56,957 nt of DNA from a virus. The stretch is from positions 1 through 56,957 of IMG/VR virus record IMGVR_UViG_3300010399_000043. The stretch is one strand, 5' to 3'. Made by a program: the position numbers and the translations under genes. Positions 33,295 to 40,742 of this stretch are shown in pieces. Position 1 is the stretch's first letter. The number at the start of each line of letters is the position of its first letter. The notes beneath the pieces are model-generated. The model worked only from the letters and a program-made list of their open reading frames with translations, was not told the origin of the DNA and did not search any database.

Positions 33295-33798
33295 ATGGTC
33301 TCCCGCGTCTCCACCGCCGCCAAGAACGACACCCCAACCTCGACACGCGCCCGCGGTCAGGTCACCGTCGCCTGCCGTCTGCCGCAGGGTCTGCAGCTGC
33401 GGCTCTTCCGCATGGTCGACAAGCCGGAGCAGTCACCCCTCGGTCTGCGGACCGTCAAGCAGGCGGAGCAGTACGGCGAGCCCGTGCGCATCCGCGGCTA
33501 CTACGCTGACCTGATGCCAGCCTACGCGGCCAATATGCCGATCCCGGCGGCCCCCGGCGGTTACGCCCTGACCCCTGGTATCGATGCCGAGTTCTGGGCC
33601 CAGTGGCTCGAGCAGAACCGCGAGACCGACCTCGTCAAGAACCGCATCGTCTACGCGCACGACACCACCGACGCTGTCATGGGCGAGATGCGGGACAACA
33701 AGGACGTCCGCTCCGGTCTCGAACCGCTCGATCCGGCGAACCTGCCGCGCGACGTGCGCGGGATCAAGCCGGCAGACGAGATGCGCAAGCGGGCCTAG
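33295..33798 (+). CDS. Hypothetical head protein, paralogue of 27731-27976
   Basis: A 167-residue protein after AAAGGACCTGAC. It begins with a flexible stretch, then VTVACRLPQGLQLRLFRM, IRGYYADLMPAYA, ALTPGIDAEFWAQWLEQN and a C-terminal part with IKPADEMRKRA. The middle matches the smaller gene at 27731-27976. Position directly after the capsid gene suggests a virion protein. No family is recognised. Confidence 0.65.
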   Translation: MVSRVSTAAKNDTPTSTRARGQVTVACRLPQGLQLRLFRMVDKPEQSPLGLRTVKQAEQYGEPVRIRGYYADLMPAYAANMPIPAAPGGYALTPGIDAEFWAQWLEQNRETDLVKNRIVYAHDTTDAVMGEMRDNKDVRSGLEPLDPANLPRDVRGIKPADEMRKRA

Positions 33799-33839
33799 AC
33801 CCGCTTCTTCGGTGTTTGATCGTCATAAGGGAGGTTCGG

Positions 33840-34271
33840 GTGGGAGTCATCTATAACTTCGACTACGCGGCCTTCATCGCGCAGTTCCCGAACTTCGTGT
33901 ACCTGCCTGAGCCTCAGGTGCAGGCGCAGTTCACGGCAGCGACGACCCTGATCCGCAACGACGGCGGTGGTCCTGTTAGGGATGCCACAGTGCAGTCGCA
34001 GTGCCTGCTCTATGCGACGGCGCACTTCTGTGCTCTGTTCGCCGCCCGGCCTGACGGCACCTACCCAGACGGGCCTGTCGGCCGCATCTCCAGCGCGTCG
34101 GAGGGTTCGGTGTCAGTGTCGACCGAGTACGGGCCCTTGACCCAGCAGGGTAAGGACTTCTGGGTGCAGACGCGCTACGGTGCGTTTGTCTGGCAGATGA
34201 CAGCACCCTACCGCACCTTTCGATGGCACCCGGGTTTCGTCCGACGGTTCGACCCGTGGCCCTTCCGGTGA
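33840..34271 (+). CDS. DUF4054-like head completion protein
   Basis: The start is GTG 33840, after GGGAGGTTCGG. The 143-residue protein reads FDYAAFIAQFPNFVYLP, VQAQFTAATTLIRN, SQCLLYATAHFCALFA, GRISSASEGSVSVSTEYG, WQMTAPYRTFRWHPG. This is the pattern of the DUF4054/head-tail adaptor family, which closes the head below the portal. It is the last standard head gene before the accessory island. Confidence 0.85.
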   Translation: MGVIYNFDYAAFIAQFPNFVYLPEPQVQAQFTAATTLIRNDGGGPVRDATVQSQCLLYATAHFCALFAARPDGTYPDGPVGRISSASEGSVSVSTEYGPLTQQGKDFWVQTRYGAFVWQMTAPYRTFRWHPGFVRRFDPWPFR

Positions 34272-34311
34272 GCAGCCGGCGCGGTATGTCAGGATTGAAG
34301 AGATCAGAGCG

Positions 34312-35154
34312 ATGACCTGGGACGCGAACGACGTGCCTCCGCAGCGAGCAGAAAATGACGGTGTAGCCGTGACCTATGAAGCAGACGGTAACGGCAAGAT
34401 CCACGAGGTCCGCCTGGGCCTGTCGCGCGAGGACATGGCGCGTGCCAACGATGCGGCGCGCTGCGTCCCTCGTTTCGGAGTGAGCCCCGATGTCGTCACC
34501 ATCAGCGGGGCGATGCCTCGACTGGATGAGGATAAGGAGCGACAGTACTTCGCGGAGATGTTCGGTGGGGGTGGTGCCCGCCCGTGGGCGTCACTATCGG
34601 GAAGTCCCAGCCAGGACGTCCTTGCGGTACCATCCGTCGGTGGTGTCAGGGTTGAAGGCAGTTACGACAGTCTTCCGGCCGGTGAACCACAGTACGTTGC
34701 TGTTGCTGGTACGATGCCAGCACAGCGTCGCTACCTACCAACCCTCGCCGAACTGATCGACCGCATGTCGATCGTGCAGTTGAAGGCGATCTTCATCCTT
34801 GATAACCGGGCTGAGTACGAGCGCGAGATCGAGGACATCATCCACGACATCGATCTGATCCTGTCAGAAAAGCAGCAGCAGCTCGGTGCTGAGGACATCC
34901 GCGCGATCCAGGTTATCATGCTGGCCAATCGCTACATCTGGGAGAACGAGGGTCGAGCGCGCGCCGCTGCCGGCAACGATCAGGACAAGCTGCTGAAGCT
35001 GACCCACTCCGTCAACGGGGTGCGCAACACAGCGAAGAACGTGCTGTCGCGCAGCATGGGTGATCGGGTCGACCTCAAGGTCGACTGCTTCGCCGCAGAA
35101 CTCGTCGAAGAGTTTGGTAACTGGCAGATTTTTGACGCAACAGGAGCCGCGTAG
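34312..35154 (+). CDS. Protein with DUF6165-like C-terminal domain
   Basis: A 280-residue protein. The N-terminal 140 residues have no known match. The rest reads LAELIDRMSIVQLKAIFILD, ANRYIWENEGRAR, LLKLTHSVNGVRNTAKNVLS, GDRVDLKVDCFA. The pattern ELIDR.SI..LK...N..IWE....VN..R...K resembles the DUF6165-like domain that is also at the end of the glycosyltransferase-like protein at 46039-47379. In other genomes such domains occur in glycan-related proteins, from memory. It marks the beginning of the accessory island. Confidence 0.6.
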   Translation: MTWDANDVPPQRAENDGVAVTYEADGNGKIHEVRLGLSREDMARANDAARCVPRFGVSPDVVTISGAMPRLDEDKERQYFAEMFGGGGARPWASLSGSPSQDVLAVPSVGGVRVEGSYDSLPAGEPQYVAVAGTMPAQRRYLPTLAELIDRMSIVQLKAIFILDNRAEYEREIEDIIHDIDLILSEKQQQLGAEDIRAIQVIMLANRYIWENEGRARAAAGNDQDKLLKLTHSVNGVRNTAKNVLSRSMGDRVDLKVDCFAAELVEEFGNWQIFDATGAA

Positions 35155-35158
35155 GGAG

Positions 35159-35539
35159 ATGCTGAACAGGGACGACAGGCAGGTGGAGTTCGGTAACTGG
35201 GTTGAGGCAGTGTTCGGGCGGAACTGCGCGCTCGACGTCAAGGAGCGCGCGACCCGGGTGCTGGAAGAGGCCTGCGAGCTCGCGCAGGCGTCGAACGTCG
35301 GTTTGGACAAGGTGCTGGATCTGGTTCAGCATGTGTACGAGAAGCCGGCCGGTAAGGTCGGGCAGGAGGCCGGCGGGCTCGGTGTGTGCCTGCTCGCTTT
35401 CTGCGAGGCCATCGGTGTGTCGGCGGACGAGCTGGAGCAGCGCGAGTTCGATCGGGTGACGGCCCATCCGCTCGAGCACTTCCGGGTGCGCCAAAACACC
35501 AAGGCCGACGCCGGCGTCGTGCTGCGGGTGCCGGCCTGA
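35159..35539 (+). CDS. MazG-like NTP pyrophosphatase-type protein
   Basis: I start at ATG 35159 (MLNRDDRQVEFGNWV...). The 126-residue protein has RATRVLEEACELAQASNV, VLDLVQHVYEKPAGKVGQEA and GGLGVCLLAFCEAIGV. The EEACELA motif and the second acidic helix fit the all-alpha MazG-like NTP pyrophosphohydrolases. Phage MazG proteins clean or change the nucleotide pool and may affect ppGpp signalling. Confidence 0.75.
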   Translation: MLNRDDRQVEFGNWVEAVFGRNCALDVKERATRVLEEACELAQASNVGLDKVLDLVQHVYEKPAGKVGQEAGGLGVCLLAFCEAIGVSADELEQREFDRVTAHPLEHFRVRQNTKADAGVVLRVPA

Positions 35540-35543
35540 GGGT

Positions 35544-35921
35544 ATGCAGAGTTCGGGGTCACCGGGACTGCCCACCATGAACCTGGGTCCAATGATCGGG
35601 GAAAGGTGCGAGAACGCGCTGCTTGGGCACACGCCATCGGTGACCCCGATCCTCCCCTTGCCTACGCATATGACTGTGCACCTGATCCACAACGAGCACA
35701 AGATGAGCTACGGAACCGTAGCGGATTCGGTAGCTATGCAGGAGCACGGTTACGCGGACGACGCGTGGGTCAGTCTGGAGCAGCGCCAGAAAGCGATCGA
35801 TACCAACGAGTGCTGGTCGCTTCAGTGGTATCCGCAAACACCGGTGGGTTTTTATATCTTGAGCGCGGCTGATTTGGACGCGTTGTTGTCGGCCGCGTCG
35901 GAAATGCAGCAGAACACATGA
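35544..35921 (+). CDS. Hypothetical protein (125 aa), start uncertain
   Basis: Frame from ATG 35544; later ATGs at 35577 and 35670 are possible, and the conserved-looking part begins there (TVHLIHNEHKMSYGTVADSV). The C-terminal half has QWYPQTPVGFYILSAADLD. No family is recognised. It overlaps the TPP enzyme gene by ATGA. Confidence 0.55.
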   Translation: MQSSGSPGLPTMNLGPMIGERCENALLGHTPSVTPILPLPTHMTVHLIHNEHKMSYGTVADSVAMQEHGYADDAWVSLEQRQKAIDTNECWSLQWYPQTPVGFYILSAADLDALLSAASEMQQNT

Positions 35922-36544
35922 TCACCGACCACACCGCCGAGTCGCTGCGCGCCTTCGAGGCAAATGTCGCCGAGCTGTTCAACGCCGGCAAGATCCGCGC
36001 GCCTGTCCACCTCGCTGGCGGCAACGAGGACGCGCTGATCGACATCTTCGAGGACGTGCGGGATCAGGACTGGGTGTGCTGCTCTTGGCGCTCCCACTAT
36101 CATTGCCTGCTCAAGGGTGTGCCGGAGGAGCTGCTGCTCGACGCGATCTGCGCCGGCCGGTCGATCACTCTTTGCTTCCCTGAGTACAAGATCGTGTCGT
36201 CGGCGATCGTCGGCGGTATCCTGCCGATCGCTGTCGGCCTCGCCTGGGCCGCCAAGTATCGTCTGCGCGACGAGCGGGTGTGGGCCTTCTGCGGGGACAT
36301 GGCCGCGCGCTCGGGTATCTACCATGAGTGCGTGCAGTACGCCGCGGGGCACGACCTACCGATCCGCTTCATCACCGAGGACAACGGCATCTCGGTGTGC
36401 ACGCCGACCGAGGAGGCGTGGGGCCACCCATCCCGTGCGGCGATCGTCGATGCGGAGGGCCGACCGACCTCTGACCGGCAGGAGTGGTACTCCTACAAGC
36501 TTCCGTGGCCGCACGCGGGGGCCGGCAAACGTGTTCAGTTCTGA
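35918..36544 (+). CDS. TPP-dependent enzyme, E1-alpha/transketolase N-type half
   Basis: A 208-residue protein like the alpha subunit of pyruvate/acetoin dehydrogenase E1, but only about two-thirds as long. Motifs: AGGNEDALIDIFED, WVCCSWRSHYHCLLKGVPEE, KIVSSAIVGGILPIAVGLAW (as in the 'GIVGGQIPLAVG' of PdhA), and the TPP-binding part FCGDMAARSGIYHE...RFITEDNG, in which GD...N binds the Mg-diphosphate. The second G of GDG is Met. No lipoyl-domain E2 or E3 gene is near, so it is not a PDH complex. With the beta-type protein at 36737 it likely makes a two-chain carbon-transfer enzyme. Confidence 0.85.
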   Translation: MITDHTAESLRAFEANVAELFNAGKIRAPVHLAGGNEDALIDIFEDVRDQDWVCCSWRSHYHCLLKGVPEELLLDAICAGRSITLCFPEYKIVSSAIVGGILPIAVGLAWAAKYRLRDERVWAFCGDMAARSGIYHECVQYAAGHDLPIRFITEDNGISVCTPTEEAWGHPSRAAIVDAEGRPTSDRQEWYSYKLPWPHAGAGKRVQF

Positions 36545-36740
36545 TCACCGCGTTCACCCGCTGCTTCGAACGCGGCGGATGCCCTGGCCGCGCTGGCTGC
36601 TGGTGGCGGTGTGGCTGCTGTCGAGCCTCCTCGACGCGCTCCTGCCTCTGCCGCGTAGCGGGATCGCCGGTTGGAGCAGCGGTCTGGTGTCCGTCGGGTA
36701 TGTCGTCGACAGGACGCACAAGGGTAACAGGTTGAGATGA
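36531..36740 (+). CDS. Small membrane protein (69 aa)
   Basis: Start taken as GTG 36531, overlapping the end of the TPP enzyme gene. The product has a hydrophobic stretch PRWLLVAVWLLSSLLDALLPL and a second weaker one (GLVSVGYVV). It lies between the alpha- and beta-type TPP genes and overlaps the latter by 4 bases. No family is recognised. Confidence 0.5.
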   Translation: MFSSDHRVHPLLRTRRMPWPRWLLVAVWLLSSLLDALLPLPRSGIAGWSSGLVSVGYVVDRTHKGNRLR

Positions 36741-37249
36741 GCCGGTACGTCGACGAGCTGTGCAAGGCGATGCGCCTTCTCGAGGAGGCGGGGGCCATCT
36801 TCATGGGCCAGGCCGTCGAGTACCCTGGCACTGGCATGTCGCGCACGCTGGAGCATTTGGGTAACCGCCGCCTTGAGCTGCCCGTCGCCGAGGACATGCA
36901 GATGGGCATGGCGATCGGTATGTCGCTCGCCGGACTGCTTCCTGTCTGCATCTACCCGCGCTGGAACTTCCTGCTGCTGGCGACCAATCAGCTGGTGCTA
37001 CATCTCGACAAGCTGCCCCTGTACTCCGAGTACAGGCCGAAGGTGATCGTGCGGGTCGCGGTGGCGACCGACGAACCCCTCGATCCCGGTCCGCAGCACC
37101 TCGGTGACTTCTCGCAGGCGTTCCGCGACATGCTCCGCACGGTCGTCGTCGTGCCACTGCACACGGCCGAGGGTATCATGACCTCCTATCGCGCAGCACT
37201 AGCGCGCGCCGAGTCGACGATCCTCGTCGAGTACTCGAAGGCGTACTGA
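36737..37249 (+). CDS. TPP-dependent enzyme, E1-beta/transketolase Pyr-type half
   Basis: A 170-residue protein like the pyrimidine-binding domain of the E1 beta chain. AVEYPGTGMSRTLEH and RRLELPVAEDMQMGMAIGMSLAGLLPV include the Glu (PVAED, as in 'E.GI.g.A.GmA..G') that activates TPP; then PRWNFLLLATNQLVLHLDKLP and LDPGPQHLGDFSQAFRDM. The transketolase C-terminal domain of usual beta chains (about 130 residues) is missing. It is paired with the gene at 35918. Confidence 0.82.
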   Translation: MSRYVDELCKAMRLLEEAGAIFMGQAVEYPGTGMSRTLEHLGNRRLELPVAEDMQMGMAIGMSLAGLLPVCIYPRWNFLLLATNQLVLHLDKLPLYSEYRPKVIVRVAVATDEPLDPGPQHLGDFSQAFRDMLRTVVVVPLHTAEGIMTSYRAALARAESTILVEYSKAY

Positions 37250-37252
37250 GCG

Positions 37253-37459
37253 ATGACCCTGACCGATCTGGTGGTGCTATTGTTCGTCGCTGGGTTGTAT
37301 CTGCTGCCCACCATCGTCGCGGTGGTGCGCCTGCACCATCAAACGCTGGCGATCTTTTTGCTCAACATGTTTTTGGGCTGGTCGGCGCTCGGTTGGGTTG
37401 TGGCGCTGATCTGGTCCGCGACGCGGGTTGAACCACGACGGCGGTTCCGGGAACACTGA
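37253..37459 (+). CDS. Imm-type superinfection immunity protein
   Basis: A 68-residue protein with two membrane segments: VVLLFVAGLYLLPTIVAVVR and LAIFLLNMFLGWSALGWVVALIW. It matches the T4 Imm superinfection immunity family pattern (YflPt..A..r.H....iflLN..lGWT.iGWivALiWa). In T4 such a protein blocks entry of DNA from superinfecting phages. It ends in a basic tail (RVEPRRRFREH). Confidence 0.85.
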   Translation: MTLTDLVVLLFVAGLYLLPTIVAVVRLHHQTLAIFLLNMFLGWSALGWVVALIWSATRVEPRRRFREH

Positions 37460-37468
37460 AGGGGTTTC

Positions 37469-38608
37469 ATGTCGCAGCGTACTGATTGGATCTACCCGAC
37501 AGCCTTCCCGTGCTGGGGCCCGGAGGAGAAGGCGGCGATTATGCGGGTCGTCGACTCCGGTAACTTCACGATGGGGGTTGAGGTCGAGGCGCTCGAGTGC
37601 GAGTTTGCGGCCTACCACGATCGCCGGTACGCGATCGCTGTCAACTCCGGCTCTTCTGCCAACCTGATCGCTGTTGCGGCCTTGGTCAACAGCAAGCGGC
37701 TCCAACCCGCCGTCTCGGCGGCGCTGGTACCAGCACTCGCCTGGGCCACGACCTACGCACCGCTGGTGCAGCACGGCCTTGGACTATTGCTCGCTGACTG
37801 CGACGCGACCTGGAACGCGCACCCGCAGCGGCGTCCGTCCTACGTTGACCCTGATCTGATCGTCACCTGCCCTGTCCTGGGCAATCCAGCCCATCAAGCG
37901 GCTTGGCTCGATCTGGCGGCTAGTGCTGATTTGCCGGTGCTGGAGGATTGCTGCGAGTCACTGGGTGCTCGAACCGACGACGGGGAGCTCTGCGGCACCT
38001 TCGGGCTGTTGTCCACCTTCTCGTTCTACCACTCGCATCAGATCGGGGCGGTGGAGGGCGGGATGATCCTCACCGACGATCACGAGCTCGCAGTGCTCTG
38101 TCGCATGCTGCGTTCGCACGGTTGGACCCGTGGCAGTGTTGAGATCGCCTCGTTCGAGGAGGAGTACGACTTCCGCCTGTTCGGGTACAACGTGCGGCCG
38201 ACCGAGATCTATGCCGCGGTGGCGCGCGAGCAGTTGAAGAAGCTGGATGCCTCGATCACGGCTCGCCGCAAGAACGCGATCTACTTTGCGGGACGGGTGC
38301 AAGAGCTGCACCTTCCGATCGATCTGCCGTATGTCGTCGGTCACCCCTCGCCGTTCGGCATGGCCTTCACGCTGCGTCAGCCGGAAAGGCGCCTGGATCT
38401 GGTCGCCGCCCTGCGCAAGGCCGGTATCGACTGCCGTCTGCCGACTGGCGGTTCCTTCCGGCTGCACGCCTACGGTTCGTACTGGGCCGAGCAGCAGACA
38501 CCTTTCGCCGACAGCATCCACAGGGCTGGTATGTTCATAGGGAATGCGCCGTTCGATATCTCCGATTTGATCGATCGCGCGATCTCTGTGATGCGGGAGG
38601 TTCTGTGA
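37469..38608 (+). CDS. DegT-family PLP enzyme with His for the catalytic Lys (ColD-like sugar dehydratase)
   Basis: A 379-residue DegT/DnrJ/EryC1 fold protein. NSGSSANLIA (59-68) binds the PLP phosphate, VLEDCCESLGA (157-167) has the Asp that holds the PLP ring, and FSFYHSHQIGAVEGGM (184-199) is the place of the Schiff-base lysine. Here it is His190. In ColD (GDP-4-keto-6-deoxymannose 3-dehydratase) and E1 (CDP-sugar 3-dehydrase) the same Lys is His, which turns the aminotransferase into a 3-dehydratase that makes 3-deoxysugars. I infer such an activity on a 4-keto-6-deoxy nucleotide sugar. Confidence 0.85.
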   Translation: MSQRTDWIYPTAFPCWGPEEKAAIMRVVDSGNFTMGVEVEALECEFAAYHDRRYAIAVNSGSSANLIAVAALVNSKRLQPAVSAALVPALAWATTYAPLVQHGLGLLLADCDATWNAHPQRRPSYVDPDLIVTCPVLGNPAHQAAWLDLAASADLPVLEDCCESLGARTDDGELCGTFGLLSTFSFYHSHQIGAVEGGMILTDDHELAVLCRMLRSHGWTRGSVEIASFEEEYDFRLFGYNVRPTEIYAAVAREQLKKLDASITARRKNAIYFAGRVQELHLPIDLPYVVGHPSPFGMAFTLRQPERRLDLVAALRKAGIDCRLPTGGSFRLHAYGSYWAEQQTPFADSIHRAGMFIGNAPFDISDLIDRAISVMREVL

Positions 38609-38609
38609 G

Positions 38610-38837
38610 ATGCACATCACCGGTGGTAGGGTCGTGTTCTCGCGTTCGGTTCAGCCGGCGCAGTTCGAGAACAAGAAGGCCGAGGTCGAGCTGACGTTCA
38701 CCCTGCACGAGGGTGAGGAGCTCGGCGACGCGCTGGACGAGGTCGGACGGCTGGTCGAGCACAAGGCCCTCGAGATGGTCGGCCTGAACCGTGAGGACGA
38801 GGACGACGACCCGCCGGTTCGAAAGAAGCGACGATGA
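38610..38837 (+). CDS. Hypothetical protein (75 aa)
   Basis: The product (MHITGGRVVFSRSVQPAQFE, then KKAEVELTFTLHEGEELGD) is a beta-rich protein with an acidic and then basic tail. Proteins of this look occur in other phages, from memory, without a known role. It overlaps the next gene by ATGA. Confidence 0.65.
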   Translation: MHITGGRVVFSRSVQPAQFENKKAEVELTFTLHEGEELGDALDEVGRLVEHKALEMVGLNREDEDDDPPVRKKRR

Positions 38838-39022
38838 CCGCGCTGCTCTTCCTGGCCGAGGCCTGGTGCGCGCTCGGTGTCGCCGCCTGGTTTATCGGTA
38901 TGTGGATGGGTGGTCTGTGGAACATCGACCGGGACGACGTCAGGATGCTCGGTCTCAGTGTACTCGGTGGGCCGATCGCTTTCTACATCGTCGTGCGCGT
39001 TCTCAGGAGGACGCCATCATGA
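38834..39022 (+). CDS. Small membrane protein (62 aa)
   Basis: Two hydrophobic segments, LLFLAEAWCALGVAAWFIGMW and LGLSVLGGPIAFYIVVRVL, separated by NIDRDDVR. Linked to both neighbours by 4-base overlaps. No family is recognised. Confidence 0.6.
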   Translation: MTALLFLAEAWCALGVAAWFIGMWMGGLWNIDRDDVRMLGLSVLGGPIAFYIVVRVLRRTPS

Positions 39023-39258
39023 CCGATAAGGCTGCGACCGATGCTGTTGTGGATCGACTCAAGTACCGAGTTGACCTGGTGGTCGTGTTTTTTGTGCTGG
39101 CGACCATCGCGTGCCTGATCGCCTGGATCTGGACGGCGGACTGGCGCCCCTTCGCGACCAGCACAGTACTGCTTGTTGTCACGCTGGCCGTGCGGCATCT
39201 GTGGGTCGATACGGTGGACCGTGTTGCGGACGAGGTTCGTAAGGAGCTGGGCTTGTGA
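39019..39258 (+). CDS. Small membrane protein (79 aa)
   Basis: ATG 39019 after CAGGAGGACGCCATC. Two membrane segments, VDLVVVFFVLATIACLIAWIW and FATSTVLLVVTLAVRHLW, lie between a charged N-terminus and an amphipathic C-terminal helix (VDRVADEVRKELG). No family is recognised. Confidence 0.6.
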   Translation: MTDKAATDAVVDRLKYRVDLVVVFFVLATIACLIAWIWTADWRPFATSTVLLVVTLAVRHLWVDTVDRVADEVRKELGL

Positions 39259-40190
39259 AGATCCTTGTTACAGGTGGTGCAGGTTACATCGGCAGCGTGC
39301 TGACCCAGTATCTGCTGGCGCGCGGTTGGTCGGTAACGGTGCTGGACAACTTCTCCCACGGGGTGCCGTCCCTGGCCCATATCGCCCAAGACAGGAACCT
39401 GCGGATCGTGCGCGGAGACGCTCGTGACAAGGCTCTGATGCGAGAGGAGCTGAGGAAGCACGACGTCCTGATCCCGCTGGCCGCTGTCGTTGGTGCCCCA
39501 GCGTGCCGGGCCGATCCGATGGGTGCCACGACAACCAACCTCGACGCCATAGAGATGGCAGTGGGCCTGATGTCTCCGGAGCAGTGGGTCGTGTACCCGA
39601 ACACTAACAGTGGGTATGGTACGACGGCCCCTGGCGTCGTGTGCGACGAGACGACCCCGCTGGTGCCCATCAGCCTGTACGGCAAGCTGAAGTGCGCGGC
39701 GGAGGTTCATGTGGTGATGGCGCGTGAAAATTCTATCACGCTGCGGCTGGCGACCGTCTTCGGCTGGTCGCCGCGCATGCGGTTGGACCTGATGGTCAAC
39801 GACTTCACCTACCGGGCCGTCACCGACAGGACGCTTGTTCTGTTCGAGGGCGGCTTTCGGCGCAACTTCGTCCACGTGCGCGACGTCGCGCGGGCCTTTG
39901 TCTGGGCCCTGTCGAAGCGGCCGTACCCTGCCGGTCACGTGTTCAACGTCGGCGACGACGCGGCCAACATGACGAAGGCCGAACTGTGCGCGCGTATCTC
40001 GCGGGTTACCGACTTCCGCTGGATCGAGCATCCCTCCTATCAGGATCCCGACAAGCGCGACTATGTGGTTTCGACAGCCAAGATCACGGCCATGGGCTGG
40101 AAACCCACCCACGACTTCGACGAGGGCATCGCCGAACTCGTCCAGGGGTATGCCATGCTCGGCGGGTCGGGGGGCCTCCGCAATGCCTGA
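39255..40190 (+). CDS. NAD-dependent epimerase/dehydratase
   Basis: A 311-residue extended short-chain dehydrogenase. ILVTGGAGYIGSVLTQYLL (residues 3-21) binds NAD, VYPNTNSGYG gives the Ser/Thr of the catalytic triad region and SLYGKLKCAAE the YxxxK pair. LRLATVFGWSPRMRLDLMVN and RRNFVHVRDVARAF are typical of nucleotide-sugar epimerases and dehydratases (GalE/RmlB type). It could form the 4-keto sugar for the DegT-like enzyme or convert its product. It starts with GTG. Confidence 0.88.
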   Translation: MKILVTGGAGYIGSVLTQYLLARGWSVTVLDNFSHGVPSLAHIAQDRNLRIVRGDARDKALMREELRKHDVLIPLAAVVGAPACRADPMGATTTNLDAIEMAVGLMSPEQWVVYPNTNSGYGTTAPGVVCDETTPLVPISLYGKLKCAAEVHVVMARENSITLRLATVFGWSPRMRLDLMVNDFTYRAVTDRTLVLFEGGFRRNFVHVRDVARAFVWALSKRPYPAGHVFNVGDDAANMTKAELCARISRVTDFRWIEHPSYQDPDKRDYVVSTAKITAMGWKPTHDFDEGIAELVQGYAMLGGSGGLRNA

Positions 40191-40386
40191 GCGCAGGACG
40201 TTCACTGTCATCGGTGGTGCGCGGGGCGGCGATGTAGTCACGCTCAACGTTGAACTGCACGATATGTGGGTGCAGCTCGCGCACCTACCGGAGATGGCTT
40301 ATCCGGATGGCCTGTTCCCGCGAGTGTCGCACGATCTCTATCGGATCTGTGGTGATCGTCTTCTGTTTGAGAAGACCTTGTCATGA
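40183..40386 (+). CDS. Hypothetical protein (67 aa)
   Basis: ATG 40183 (MPERRTFTVIGGARGGDVV...) overlaps the epimerase gene by 8 bases. The small beta-rich product ends in YRICGDRLLFEKTLS and overlaps the next gene by ATGA. No family is recognised. Confidence 0.6.
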   Translation: MPERRTFTVIGGARGGDVVTLNVELHDMWVQLAHLPEMAYPDGLFPRVSHDLYRICGDRLLFEKTLS

Positions 40387-40742
40387 TCGATCAGGATGTT
40401 GAGGTCGCGACCGCCTACCGCTTCCCCTCCGGTGACACCATGGGCGCCTCGGTGACGGGTCGCGCGCTGGACGCGCTGTCGGCCCAGGTGGTGGACGCTG
40501 CCAAGAACGCGCGGGTGATCCTCATGGGCCGTCACTGTGTCCTGAAGAGGGGCCAGTACTACAAGGGCCGCACGGCCATCATCAAAGGTGTAACTGTCGA
40601 CTCGGAGTGCGGGCTGATGGCGCTCGCCGCGGTTCAGCGCGTTGACGGCAAGGGCAATCTCAACACCGGTGGCATGTACGATAGGAACGAGGCCATGCAG
40701 TATTGGCCGCTCAAGGACCTGCAGATCGAGGGTGTGCCGTGA
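40383..40742 (+). CDS. Hypothetical protein (119 aa)
   Basis: The product has GRALDALSAQVVDAAKNAR, LMGRHCVLKRGQYYKGRTA and MALAAVQRVDGKGN. A KOW-like or SH3-like short barrel is possible from KRGQYYKGRTAIIKGV. No family is certain. It overlaps the radical SAM gene by GTGA. Confidence 0.6.
   Translation: MIDQDVEVATAYRFPSGDTMGASVTGRALDALSAQVVDAAKNARVILMGRHCVLKRGQYYKGRTAIIKGVTVDSECGLMALAAVQRVDGKGNLNTGGMYDRNEAMQYWPLKDLQIEGVP

Noticed and set aside
39003-40247. 414-codon minus-strand frame opposite the epimerase
   Set aside because: The epimerase on the plus strand has complete motifs; the opposite frame has none.
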